From Saprospiraceae bacterium (GTDB taxonomy: Bacteria; Bacteroidota; Bacteroidia; Chitinophagales; Saprospiraceae): DNA of 64,000 nt. The notes below the pieces were generated by a model. That model made no database searches, was not told where the DNA came from, and saw only the letters and a list, made by a program, of their open reading frames with translations. The stretch is from assembly GCA_016710235.1 (NCBI GenBank), contig JADJLG010000001.1, positions 2,283,501 through 2,347,500 on the forward strand. Reading direction: 5' to 3'. The number at the start of each line of letters is the position of its first letter. Within the stretch, counting starts at the first letter, position 1. Both the position numbers and the translations under genes were made by a program. Below, one piece after another: positions 44,315 to 53,022 of this stretch.

Positions 44315-45523
44315 ATGGATATTTTGTTTAAGCTATACTGTAGAATTTATCAATGGGTGCTGAGGTGCACTTCCAATGTAATGCCGTGGCGAGTGCCTGA
44401 ACTTTTGGTGGGGCCGGACAGTATTTACTTGCTTCCTGATAAATTGAAAAACAGGAATATCCGAAAATTACTAATCATTACTGACAAAGGTCTGGTGCAG
44501 AGTGGCTTGGTCAGTATTTTGCAGGATATTTTGGTCAGTGACCATTTTGACGTGGTGTTGTATGATGAGACTGTAGCTAATCCAACAGTGGATAATGTAG
44601 AGAGTGCCTTGAAACTGTTTTTAAAGACGAGTTGTCAAGCTATTATTGCTATTGGAGGTGGGTCACCTATTGACTGTGCCAAAGCAGTCTGTGCCAGAGT
44701 AGCCCAGCCTGGCAAAACTCTTTATCAGATGAGAGGAATACTGAAAGTTTTATGGAAGACACCAGATTTGATAGCTATACCAACCACTGCCGGTACCGGT
44801 AGTGAAGTAACTCTGGCCTCAGTAATTACTGATCCAGATAAATTTGCTAAGTATGCAATTACTGATTTTCCATTAATTCCTCAAATAGCAATCCTCGACC
44901 CTAAACTCACATTAGGACTTCCGCCATTTGTTACTGCTACTACCGGGATGGATGCCCTCACTCACGCGGTTGAAGCTTATATTGGTCAAAGCAATACAGA
45001 TGAAACTAGAGAATCAGCCAGAAAAGCTGTCAGATTAATTTTTGAAAATTTGATACCTGCATTTGAACAAGGTCATGAAATCGATCACAGACAGAATATG
45101 CAAATAGCTGCATATCACGCCGGATTGGCATTTACCAGAGCTTATGTGGGATATGTGCACGCAATGGCGCACTCACTCGGGGGTAGATATGGTATACCAC
45201 ATGGACTAGCCAATGCGGTTATCTTGCCTTACGTTTTAGAAGCTTATGGATCTTGTATTTATACCCAATTGGCTGAATTGGCAGATGAAGTTTCAGAGGA
45301 GTTTAAAGGAAAAGACATCGCATCAAAAGCGAATTATTTTATTCAAAGTGTAAAGCTTTTGAACGAGCGCTTAAATATTCCACAAAAGTTGAAAGGAATT
45401 CTTGATGCAGATATCGAAGATTTAGTGAATAAGACTTTTTATGAAGCAAATCCGTTTTATCCAGTACCGCAGATCTGGAACAAAGCGAAAATAAGAGAAA
45501 TATTTTATCTTCTCAAAGGATAG
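44315..45523 (+). CDS. Iron-containing alcohol dehydrogenase
   Basis: The product (402 residues from ATG 44315; a GTG 21 bases upstream is possible) is a group III Fe-dependent dehydrogenase. It shows the cofactor-binding IAIGGGSPIDCAKA, the IPTTAGTGSEVT loop, and metal ligands in MDALTHAVEAY and in HAMAHSLGGRYGIPHGLANAV (two adjoining motifs: HAMAHSLGG and PHGLAN). It interconverts an alcohol and an aldehyde with NAD(P)H. It is followed 72 bases later by an aldehyde dehydrogenase gene in the same orientation, so the pair would take an alcohol to a carboxylic acid. Substrate unknown. Confidence 0.93.
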   Translation: MDILFKLYCRIYQWVLRCTSNVMPWRVPELLVGPDSIYLLPDKLKNRNIRKLLIITDKGLVQSGLVSILQDILVSDHFDVVLYDETVANPTVDNVESALKLFLKTSCQAIIAIGGGSPIDCAKAVCARVAQPGKTLYQMRGILKVLWKTPDLIAIPTTAGTGSEVTLASVITDPDKFAKYAITDFPLIPQIAILDPKLTLGLPPFVTATTGMDALTHAVEAYIGQSNTDETRESARKAVRLIFENLIPAFEQGHEIDHRQNMQIAAYHAGLAFTRAYVGYVHAMAHSLGGRYGIPHGLANAVILPYVLEAYGSCIYTQLAELADEVSEEFKGKDIASKANYFIQSVKLLNERLNIPQKLKGILDADIEDLVNKTFYEANPFYPVPQIWNKAKIREIFYLLKG

Positions 45524-45595
45524 AATCTTCTAAGATTGAAGAAAATTTAATGCCAATTAATCAGAAATTTTTTTATTGACCTTAAAATATTTAGA

Positions 45596-47014
45596 ATGCG
45601 GGAGAACGAAATAGTGGAAAATTCAATTCAAGCGGAATTCAAATCAGCTCCAATCGAGAAAGTAATTCAATTAAGAGATGAGCAAAAGAATTATTTTAGA
45701 AAAGGGGAAACCAAGAGTTTGGATTTTAGGGTAAAAACATTAAAAAGAATAAAACTATATATTCTTGAGAACCAAAATAAAATTTCAGAAGCTCTTTGGA
45801 AAGATTTGAAAAAATCCTATGAGGAAGCATATATGACTGAGCTTAGTTTGGTGATGGCCGAACTCGATCTTCATATCAAAAAATTAAAGACTTGGGCTAG
45901 GGATGAAAAACGTCCAACACCTTTATTTTTGTTTCCATCGAGGTCAAAAGTTATACTTGAACCATTGGGGGTAAGTTTGATCATTGCTCCTTGGAATTAT
46001 CCATTTCTTTTAGTGATGGCACCATTGATAGGGTCAATTTCAGCAGGGAATTGCTCAGTCATTAAACCATCTCCGGATGCTAAATTCACTGCCTTATTCA
46101 TGGATCAGATGATTCGTGATTTATTTGATGAACATTATGTATCCTGTATCTTGGGAGGGAAGGAATTAAATGAGTTTATATTGACACTACAATGGGATCA
46201 TATTTTTTTTACTGGAAGCATCCGTGTTGGGAAAATTGTTATGCAGTCTGCTTCAAAATATTTAACTCCAATCACATTGGAGCTCGGTGGAAAGAGCCCC
46301 TGTGTAATTAACAAAGGGGCGAACATCGAAATAGCAGCTAGAAGAATTGCTTGGGGCAAGACTATCAATGCAGGCCAAACCTGTATTGCTCCAGACTACA
46401 TTTTGATCCACCAATCTCTCAAAGAAGAATTTGTGAAGCATTTCAAATCTTGTATCCAATCCATGTATGGAGGCTCAGTGGGATCTAGCCATTTTTATCC
46501 TCGAATTATCAATAAATCTTCATTCGATCGACTTGTATCCTATCTTACTGATGGTAGGGTGATTTACGGTGGTCAGTATTCCGAATCAGATCTTTTTATT
46601 TCTCCTACTTTGATGGATCAAATACAAGTCGATGCAAGGATTATGCAGGATGAAATATTTGGACCTCTATTACCTATTTTAAGCTTTGAAGAGAATGAAG
46701 AAGCTTTAAATGAAATCAATAAACATGACAAGCCTCTGGCTTTCTATTATTTTGGCCCTGAATCCGGTTCGGTTGATTTTTTGAATTGCATTTCATCGGG
46801 TAGCGCTTGTATTAATGAAACTGTTTTGCATTTTGCCAATTCAAGACTACCTTTTGGTGGCGTATCAGGAAGTGGATTTGGAAAATATCACGGAAAAGAA
46901 AGCTTTCTTGCATTCAGCAATAAAAAGTCAGTGCTCACTACGCCCGTTTGGATTGATCTGCCATTTCGATATCCACCTTTTAAGTATTTTAAATGGATCA
47001 AAAAACTACTATGA
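45596..47014 (+). CDS. Aldehyde dehydrogenase, ALDH3-like
   Basis: The 472-residue enzyme has all expected NAD-ALDH motifs: IIAPWNYPF, the FTGSIRVG nucleotide loop, the catalytic Glu in LELGGKSP, and the catalytic Cys in INAGQTCIAPDY. The short N-terminus (no targeting peptide) and the C-terminal LPFRYPPFKYFKWI end fit the ALDH3/fatty aldehyde class. It would oxidise medium- or long-chain aldehydes produced by the preceding alcohol dehydrogenase. Adjacent genes give no stronger hint of substrate. Convergent with the DUF6438 gene at 47044. Confidence 0.93.
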   Translation: MRENEIVENSIQAEFKSAPIEKVIQLRDEQKNYFRKGETKSLDFRVKTLKRIKLYILENQNKISEALWKDLKKSYEEAYMTELSLVMAELDLHIKKLKTWARDEKRPTPLFLFPSRSKVILEPLGVSLIIAPWNYPFLLVMAPLIGSISAGNCSVIKPSPDAKFTALFMDQMIRDLFDEHYVSCILGGKELNEFILTLQWDHIFFTGSIRVGKIVMQSASKYLTPITLELGGKSPCVINKGANIEIAARRIAWGKTINAGQTCIAPDYILIHQSLKEEFVKHFKSCIQSMYGGSVGSSHFYPRIINKSSFDRLVSYLTDGRVIYGGQYSESDLFISPTLMDQIQVDARIMQDEIFGPLLPILSFEENEEALNEINKHDKPLAFYYFGPESGSVDFLNCISSGSACINETVLHFANSRLPFGGVSGSGFGKYHGKESFLAFSNKKSVLTTPVWIDLPFRYPPFKYFKWIKKLL

Positions 47015-47043
47015 TTCCTGGTACGGATATATTGTTTATAGTA

Positions 47044-47802
47044 TTACTCCTCTCTGCTTTTTAATTTTCGATTAAACAAAGCAGTTCTTACACCTTTTAA
47101 ACGGCGTAATGTCATTAACATTTCATATTTACCTATGGAATCACCATCGTAAGTAACTAAGTATAAGTTCATATAAGGTGAGAGTTTATGTACAACTTTC
47201 AAATTGTATAATGAATAATCTGATATCAAATTTTCTATAGTATAACTTGAATCTAAATCTATTTGGAGTTCATTATAAATAATTTCTGGGTTGATCATAT
47301 CCTCCTTTTTTTGGATCTGGGTCCATGCAGAACTTTTAGAAATGTTTGCCAATTTGGTTTGGATCTCTTGTAAGTCGTCCGGCAATTTAGTATTGGAAGT
47401 AACCTCTTTTATTTTCTCTCCTTGTGTGTTGTAAAACTGAAATGCTGTACTTGGAAGATCTGGTATATTTATAAAATATCGATCTTGTAATTTTGAATGA
47501 TCAATTTTTTTTAGATCTCTTACCAGTGAGGAAAACACATCGTCATTTAGTTCTGTAAAGTAAACACCCTTAAGTTCCACATGCTCCTTCCCTTCAAGTA
47601 ATGCGATACCATTTTGCAAAACAGTGATAGAATAGACCCCGCAGTTTCCAAAACAGGGTCCTTTAGTCATAATGACCGCTCTGGAAATTCTTACTGGTTT
47701 ATTCATTGACTGAGATTTTTTTGAAGTGCCGCACCTGAAGAATGTAAGTGAGATAGTCATCGTTAGTGCTATAAGCAAGGTAGAAGTACTGAATTTTTGC
47801 AT
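47044..47802 (-). CDS. DUF6438 lipoprotein
   Basis: The product (252 residues from the ATG at 47802) has a lipoprotein signal (lipobox TFFRC-like near residue 25) and a DUF6438 domain at about 38-130 with the hallmark MTKGPCFGNCGVYSITVLQNG (motifs KGPCFGNCGVY and ITVLQNG; the two Cys may be a disulfide), a GxY turn and the ...DRYFINIPDLPS block. The C-terminal half is not recognised. It is the last gene of a three-gene envelope operon; its ATG lies 11 bases after the M43 protease stop. Function unknown. Convergent with the aldehyde dehydrogenase gene. Confidence 0.8.
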   Translation of the reverse strand: MQKFSTSTLLIALTMTISLTFFRCGTSKKSQSMNKPVRISRAVIMTKGPCFGNCGVYSITVLQNGIALLEGKEHVELKGVYFTELNDDVFSSLVRDLKKIDHSKLQDRYFINIPDLPSTAFQFYNTQGEKIKEVTSNTKLPDDLQEIQTKLANISKSSAWTQIQKKEDMINPEIIYNELQIDLDSSYTIENLISDYSLYNLKVVHKLSPYMNLYLVTYDGDSIGKYEMLMTLRRLKGVRTALFNRKLKSREE

Positions 47803-47813
47803 AGAATTCAAAA

Positions 47814-48965
47814 TTAATGAATCAATTTTAACACTGAATATCTGTTTTCATAATTTAACTCGATAATGTAAACACCGGAAGGCAAAGTTAGTCCCTGTTC
47901 CGGTATATAGAAAGTTTGTTGATCTCTAAAAGTATGGTGATGGATCAACTGGCCATTTATATTAAATAATTTATAATGTAATGCTGAAATCGGGTTACCT
48001 TGATATTTGAGCAGCCACCCATCATATATATTGATAATTCTCCAATCATCTTTTGAATCAATGTTTTGAGATTGACAATTATTCATTGTCACATTAGCTC
48101 TTTGTGTGAGCAAAACCGTTCTCATTCTCTCGCACTGTCCTTTTGTAAAAAATTTCATGCAATAGTCATCTACCAGACACATAATGTTCTGCACCATGGC
48201 TTCGTTGCCACAACTGAATTGAGGATATTCCGGACAGTCCCTATAATTTGTTTCCTGGATAGGAGTATCTGAGATTCCATCATCCGAGCTGCAATTTTCA
48301 TTTGGACTTAGATGCAACAGACCGAGATAGTGACCAACTTCATGGACCAAAGTCAATCCTAGATGGTAAGGTGAATGCAAGAAATTGTAACCAAAAAACC
48401 GAGGGTCTATGATTATTCCATCCTTGCTCTTAGTTGCATCTTCCGGAAGCACAGCTTCACCAAGCGTGCAGTCAGCTCTATCAGCAATGAAAATATTCAG
48501 GTATTTTGCCGGGTCCCATATATCTATTCCTCCTAAAGATTCTTTCATGACAAAATAGGTGGTCATATTCTGTCTGCATCCAATATTTTGAATGGTGGTT
48601 TGTGTTTTAGTGATTGCAGTTGTTGGATTTCCTAATGGATCCATATTTGCCAGACAAAAATGTATTTTAGGACAGGCCGCCAATTTTCGATATACTTCTG
48701 GCAATGTCGGATCTTGGCTCAGATTTCTATTGCTGTAAAAATCGTTCAGAATTTGCAGTTGCTGGAAAATTTTATCATTGCTGATACTGTGTGAGCTGTC
48801 TTCCGAAATGATATGAAATACAGTTTGTACATATAAAGTTTGGTCTCTAGGAGATAGCTTTGCACCGTCAGATGTGTGAATAAATTGCTGTCCTGCCTGA
48901 CATCTTTGTGATTTGGAAGGAAGAGAGAATATGAAACAACATACTATGAAAATATGTATTTTCAT
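47814..48965 (-). CDS. M43-type zinc metalloprotease with T9SS tail
   Basis: The 383-residue product has a signal peptide (about 1-19, ending SKSQ). Its catalytic domain carries the extended zinc motif HEVGHYLGLLH (about 208-218: three His ligands and the catalytic Glu) and a Met-turn (QNIMCLVDDYC, with MC in the expected place), typical of the pappalysin/cytophagalysin family M43. It has several Cys pairs. The last 70 or so residues (LKYQGNPISALHYKLFNINGQ, cited as LKYQGNP and LHYKLFNINGQ) form a T9SS sorting domain. It would be a secreted protease. Its ATG overlaps the stop of the OmpA-like gene by 1 base, so the two are coupled. Confidence 0.9.
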   Translation of the reverse strand: MKIHIFIVCCFIFSLPSKSQRCQAGQQFIHTSDGAKLSPRDQTLYVQTVFHIISEDSSHSISNDKIFQQLQILNDFYSNRNLSQDPTLPEVYRKLAACPKIHFCLANMDPLGNPTTAITKTQTTIQNIGCRQNMTTYFVMKESLGGIDIWDPAKYLNIFIADRADCTLGEAVLPEDATKSKDGIIIDPRFFGYNFLHSPYHLGLTLVHEVGHYLGLLHLSPNENCSSDDGISDTPIQETNYRDCPEYPQFSCGNEAMVQNIMCLVDDYCMKFFTKGQCERMRTVLLTQRANVTMNNCQSQNIDSKDDWRIINIYDGWLLKYQGNPISALHYKLFNINGQLIHHHTFRDQQTFYIPEQGLTLPSGVYIIELNYENRYSVLKLIH

Positions 48966-50839
48966 TATCTCGGGCTAAGTGCGATCTCAATTCCAGCAGG
49001 TGTAATACCTTGCCTGTTGTTGAATTGTCCAAATGGTCTGGCTCCAATCGTTACCTGGGTAGGCGAAATACCGGAAACCATCATGAGCTTGTTGATGGTA
49101 TTGGCTCGTCTGTATGACCCATCTAAGGTTTTACTTGCATTGGAATCTGAAGATCCATATCCAACGATATCAATATCGAGTGGTTGACTCTTTGGTAATA
49201 TTGAAATTAATTCTGTAAGAAATGTACTGCCAGGTTCTCTAAGAGCGACAGTCTCTCCTTCAAAGAGAAAAGATTGGGGTACGAAAATGCTTGCTGCAGA
49301 TTCCGAAATTCTATAGAATAAACCCGCTTTAGGGTATTTCTGTGGAAGGGACTCAAGCTTTTCCAACAACTCGTTTGGAATTGTGGATTTTAGAGTTTGA
49401 TTTTTAGGTTCTGTTTTTGTTACTTCAGAATTTTTGTCTTTTAATAATTTGATTTCGTTTTCTTTTTCAGCCAACATTTTTTGGAGGTTTTCCAATTTTA
49501 AATTTTGTTGCACAGAATTATTTTGTGCATTATTCATTGATTCGATCTTTTGTCTACTTTGACTCAATTCGGATTGAGTTCTCTGATTTTGTATGATCAA
49601 GGATTGAATTTCATTTCTTAGGGAATCTTCGTTGAGCTTGTTCTTCAGTGTATTATTTTGACTGTTTATTTGAACAGTGAGTTCTTGATTTTGTATTCTT
49701 TCTTTTTCCAGGTTATTCCTTAGTATAATTTCTTCATCTTTTAGTTGGGCTTGTGATTGTTGAGCACTGCTCAATTGAATGCGGAGAGCTTGTATTTCGT
49801 TTTCTTTTTCCTGAAGTTCTTTTGATTTAGATTTTGGATTCTCAGCTAATTTAGCTTGTAAGGTATTGAATTTATTTTGTTCAACTTCCAGTTGATTATT
49901 AAGTTTGCTGATCTCAGTTTCGTAACTTGAGGCTTTTTCTTTTTGTTCTGTTAGTTTATTGTCCTTTTCTGCCAATAAATTTTTTAGTGTGTTTAACTCT
50001 ATGTCAAGTGATTTAATTTTATTTGAAATTTCTTCTGACTCTGTTTGTAATTTAGAGTTCTCTCTCTTTAATTGTTCAACTTCTTTAGAATTGACTTTTT
50101 TTGTAGTTTTAGTTTCTGATTCTTTGCTAATTTGATTAAGTTGTCTGTTAAGATCCTGAATGGTAAGTTCGCGTTTATTAATTTCTTCTTTAAGTTGATT
50201 GTTTGAAGACTTTAATTCGGCAAGATCATTTTCGACCTGATCATTTGATTTATTTGATTTTCGATCTTGAATAGTGTTATCGAGTGTCTCTTGCAATGTA
50301 AATACCTTGGATTGAAGATCGGAATTATTCTGTTTCAATTTATTGACTTCGGATTCTTTTTCTTTTAGTTGATTTTCATTAAAAGAATATTTTGCCTGTA
50401 AATTCATTAATTCAACATTATTTTGAGCGAGTGAATTTTGACTGAGAATTTTCAATTTTTGATTTTCATCTTGTAAATTTCGTGTTATAATATTTTGGTT
50501 TTGTAAATTTTGATTCAACTCAATATTCAAGGAACGTAGAGAATCGCATTTTGACACATTGACTTGTCTGGTTGGATAATTTGTCTGATATTCTTTGCCT
50601 TCAAATTTCAAATAAAGCTCTGTGAGGACGTCTTCCGTTTTGCTTAGTTGTAATCGGCAATCATTTAAGTCGGTCTGCAATGAATCTGACTTTGAGGTAA
50701 TCGTACTAATACTCTCATATTTTTTCTGAAGTGTATAATAGTCTGATTGAAGCAGAGCATATTTTTTACCAGATGAACAAGCTGCATATACCAGCAAAAG
50801 ACCAACGAGACCGACCCAATAAACAAACTTTAAGCGCAT
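48965..50839 (-). CDS. Coiled-coil lipoprotein with OmpA-like C-terminal domain
   Basis: The product (about 624 residues from the ATG at 50839) has a lipoprotein signal (MRLKFVYWVGLVGLLLVYAAC). From about 30 to 500 it is one long Lys/Glu/Gln/Asn-rich coiled coil with heptad-like leucines. The last 120 or so residues resemble the OmpA/MotB peptidoglycan-binding domain: VGYGSSDS, then a TLDGSYRRANTINKLMM segment in place of the usual NxxLSxxRA, and VTIGARPFG. The lipid anchor would sit in a membrane and the long coil could span the periplasm to peptidoglycan. The start is fixed by a promoter (50869-50900) that covers an upstream ATG. The M43 gene follows with a 1-base overlap. Confidence 0.82.
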   Translation of the reverse strand: MRLKFVYWVGLVGLLLVYAACSSGKKYALLQSDYYTLQKKYESISTITSKSDSLQTDLNDCRLQLSKTEDVLTELYLKFEGKEYQTNYPTRQVNVSKCDSLRSLNIELNQNLQNQNIITRNLQDENQKLKILSQNSLAQNNVELMNLQAKYSFNENQLKEKESEVNKLKQNNSDLQSKVFTLQETLDNTIQDRKSNKSNDQVENDLAELKSSNNQLKEEINKRELTIQDLNRQLNQISKESETKTTKKVNSKEVEQLKRENSKLQTESEEISNKIKSLDIELNTLKNLLAEKDNKLTEQKEKASSYETEISKLNNQLEVEQNKFNTLQAKLAENPKSKSKELQEKENEIQALRIQLSSAQQSQAQLKDEEIILRNNLEKERIQNQELTVQINSQNNTLKNKLNEDSLRNEIQSLIIQNQRTQSELSQSRQKIESMNNAQNNSVQQNLKLENLQKMLAEKENEIKLLKDKNSEVTKTEPKNQTLKSTIPNELLEKLESLPQKYPKAGLFYRISESAASIFVPQSFLFEGETVALREPGSTFLTELISILPKSQPLDIDIVGYGSSDSNASKTLDGSYRRANTINKLMMVSGISPTQVTIGARPFGQFNNRQGITPAGIEIALSPR

Positions 50840-50868
50840 ATATGCTAAATTTTCTGCAAATATAATTC

Positions 50869-50900
50869 CAAAATTATACGCGGATTGTGACTTTTTCAAA
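50869..50900 (-). promoter_or_regulatory. Promoter of the OmpA-like/M43/DUF6438 operon
   Basis: On the minus strand TTTG (50897-50900) is followed after exactly 20 bases by TAATTTTG (50869-50876), a full consensus promoter. The leader is about 25 bases. A second -7-like TATATTTG lies at 50857-50864. Confidence 0.7.
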
Positions 50901-50966
50901 TGCAGGCAGTCAAGGAAGGTGGGTTTGGTGAACATTTGATGGTTTAGATAGTTCTTACAAATTGTT

Positions 50967-52190
50967 GTGAAACAGGGTAAGTTGACAAAATCGGGTTTGA
51001 CTTGGAGGTCATGGCATTCACTGGATGCCTGTGCTTCACTATGGGAATCTCTGGAGGGCTTACCTGTTGCAATCTCCTACGATTACCTGTCTGCTATCGA
51101 GTGTAGGCCGCCAGATAAAATGAGCTTTATCTATGTAGTCCTTTTCAAAGAAGAACGGCCCTTAGGATTGGCTTATTTCCAACTGGTTGATTTTTCTGCC
51201 GCAAAAAGCTTGAAACTACCTCAGGACAAAAGCTGCAATTCTTTCTTTAGTGCTTTCGTCCAGACAACCAAGAAAATGCTTGCGGCTCACATTTCTTTCA
51301 AAGCTTTGATCAATGGAAATCTACTTTCATCTGGGCCCCATGGATTTTATTTCCTTCCTGAAGTGCCTTGCAGAGATCGGGAAGAGATCATGATGGAGAT
51401 GATTGATCAACTCTTTATTGAAGAAAAAGTCTTAAAGGAAGTTTCAGTTTGCCTACTAAAGGATCTTCCGGCAAGCAAGAGGTTTCAAGTGCAAAGAACA
51501 TTGCGGAAATTCAAATTTTTTGAGTTTCAGATTCAGCCTGGAATGCGATTTTTTGTTCGGGAAGATTGGAATGAATTTTCAGACTACCTGGATGAGCTAG
51601 AAAGTAAGTACCGCCTTCGTATTAAAAAAACTCTTGAAAAATCTAAAGACTTAAGCATTCGTAAAGTTCAGGCTCAGGAACTCCATAAATGGAATTCCGT
51701 ATTATACGAAATGTATCTGGAAATTCTCGATAATGCAGGCTTCAATATGGTGAAGCTTCACCCCAATTATTTTATTGAGTTCAAAAGTAAGTTACAGGAT
51801 GCCGGCGAGGTGATCGTTTTTTTTGAAGACGAGTTACCTATTGGTTTTTGCAGTTATATTTTGAATGGAGATGAAATGTTGGCTCATTTTGTTGGTTACA
51901 GGAAGCAGAAAAACGCTGGATATCAAATATACTCAAATATCCTTCTTGTACTAATACAAGAGGCCATTCGTCTGAAATTAAATTCGATTGATTTTGCGCG
52001 CACAGCATTAGAAATTAAAAGCTCTGTTGGTGCCCAAAGTGAGCAGTTGTATTGTTATATTTCACACCATTCCAAGATATACAATCATTTTATTCCTATG
52101 TTATTGCAATGTTTGCAACCGGAAAATGAGTGGGTAGAAAGAAGCCCTTTCAAAAAGGGCAAATCCCCTTTAAAAGTTCCGCAGGTCTAA
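50967..52190 (+). CDS. GNAT/FemAB-like acyltransferase-fold protein
   Basis: The 407-residue product resembles FemAB-type or peptidogalycan acyltransferase-like proteins: an N-terminal part with ISYDYLSAIE and LAYFQLVDF, and a C-terminal GNAT-like half (IVFFEDELPIGFCSYILNGDEMLAHFVGY) ending in SIDFARTALEIKSS. The motif IGFC..HFVGY..IYSNILL fits an acyl-donor binding fold. No clear catalytic residue can be named. The GTG start at 50967 is the only good one. A short perfect hairpin lies in the last codons (52145-52161). It is divergent from the OmpA-like gene. Substrate unknown. Confidence 0.72.
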   Translation: MKQGKLTKSGLTWRSWHSLDACASLWESLEGLPVAISYDYLSAIECRPPDKMSFIYVVLFKEERPLGLAYFQLVDFSAAKSLKLPQDKSCNSFFSAFVQTTKKMLAAHISFKALINGNLLSSGPHGFYFLPEVPCRDREEIMMEMIDQLFIEEKVLKEVSVCLLKDLPASKRFQVQRTLRKFKFFEFQIQPGMRFFVREDWNEFSDYLDELESKYRLRIKKTLEKSKDLSIRKVQAQELHKWNSVLYEMYLEILDNAGFNMVKLHPNYFIEFKSKLQDAGEVIVFFEDELPIGFCSYILNGDEMLAHFVGYRKQKNAGYQIYSNILLVLIQEAIRLKLNSIDFARTALEIKSSVGAQSEQLYCYISHHSKIYNHFIPMLLQCLQPENEWVERSPFKKGKSPLKVPQV

Positions 52191-52300
52191 ATTGAATCAT
52201 TGCCTTTTATTTATTCTCTTTTATTATTAATTGACGAAAAATCAATGAGTTAAACTCCTGTTAAAGAGGGGTAATCAAGCTGGAATTATAAAGCAGATCA

Positions 52301-52308
52301 TACCTTTG
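52301..52308 (+). promoter_or_regulatory. Promoter -7 element for the gene at 52378
   Basis: TACCTTTG matches TAnnTTTG about 70 bases before the ATG. A -33 box is not clear. Confidence 0.4.
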
Positions 52309-52377
52309 TATTTCTAGGCATAGAGCATGGTTAAAATTTAATTTCAGTACTTGAAAAAATAATTCAGTATTTTTAAA

Positions 52378-53022
52378 ATGGCAAATCATTTCAGGATAAA
52401 AGTGAATTATTATTGGATGCAAAGATTCTATTTGTTTTTGCAGCTAATTTTTTTCTTTTGTTTTGTTTCGGGAGCTGCTGCCCAAAAGGATATTATACCT
52501 TCAGAGAAAACCACACTACGATATCTGTCAGAAAATTATGCTTATTTCACAAATGGTGATTCCGTTTTAATCAAGGAGACTTCGGACCAACAGTTAATCT
52601 ATGCTTTATTTAGAGTTGAACAAGACACGATTGGGCTTGATCCGGGATTGAGTACCGACGGTAGGTGGAGAGCAATCAAATTGATGAAGCTTTTTAGGAA
52701 TATCCCATTGGCTTTATATTCTTCTACACCCTTCAGACGAAATATCTTGAGTTTGCAGCCATTATTGGATGCTAAAAAGGCAAAGCTCGTATATTATGAT
52801 CTTTCTGATCTTAAAGACCTTTATGTAAAAATTGATCAGGTATATCCAAAATCTGTTATCATTATGGTTCATCACCCCTCATTTGAATCAATAGCGGAAC
52901 ATCTTACCGAAGCTGATCTTGAAACAAGCACTAAATCTGAACCATCCAATATTCTTTTTATCTTGCGTCGCGATAAAAATAAAAAGGGTAAAATTTTTAG
53001 TTTTTACTACAACAACAAATAG
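52378..53022 (+). CDS. Exported histidine-phosphatase-fold protein lacking the catalytic His
   Basis: The 214-residue product has an N-terminal hydrophobic signal (about 14-36, ending SGAAAQ). The rest aligns with the histidine phosphatase (SixA/phosphoglycerate-mutase) fold: DPGLSTDGRWRAIKL, LYSSTPFRRNI (the conserved Arg region), and IIMVHHPSFESIAEHL where the second His sits. But the first strand, normally LVRHAE, reads ALFRVEQ, so the phospho-accepting His is Val. It is probably not an active phosphatase, though it may bind phosphorylated or polyanionic ligands. Its stop abuts the valS ATG, so the two are co-transcribed. An internal ATG at 52417 is a second possible start. Confidence 0.75.
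   Translation: MANHFRIKVNYYWMQRFYLFLQLIFFFCFVSGAAAQKDIIPSEKTTLRYLSENYAYFTNGDSVLIKETSDQQLIYALFRVEQDTIGLDPGLSTDGRWRAIKLMKLFRNIPLALYSSTPFRRNILSLQPLLDAKKAKLVYYDLSDLKDLYVKIDQVYPKSVIIMVHHPSFESIAEHLTEADLETSTKSEPSNILFILRRDKNKKGKIFSFYYNNK

Noticed and set aside
46815..47075. An 86-codon frame at the end of the aldehyde dehydrogenase gene
   Set aside because: It is a shadow of the conserved C-terminal ALDH sequence and runs into the convergent gene.
52145..52161. A perfect 7-bp hairpin at the end of the GNAT-like gene
   Set aside because: It has only a 3-base loop and no T run after it, and lies in coding sequence (KKGK codons), so it is not a convincing terminator.
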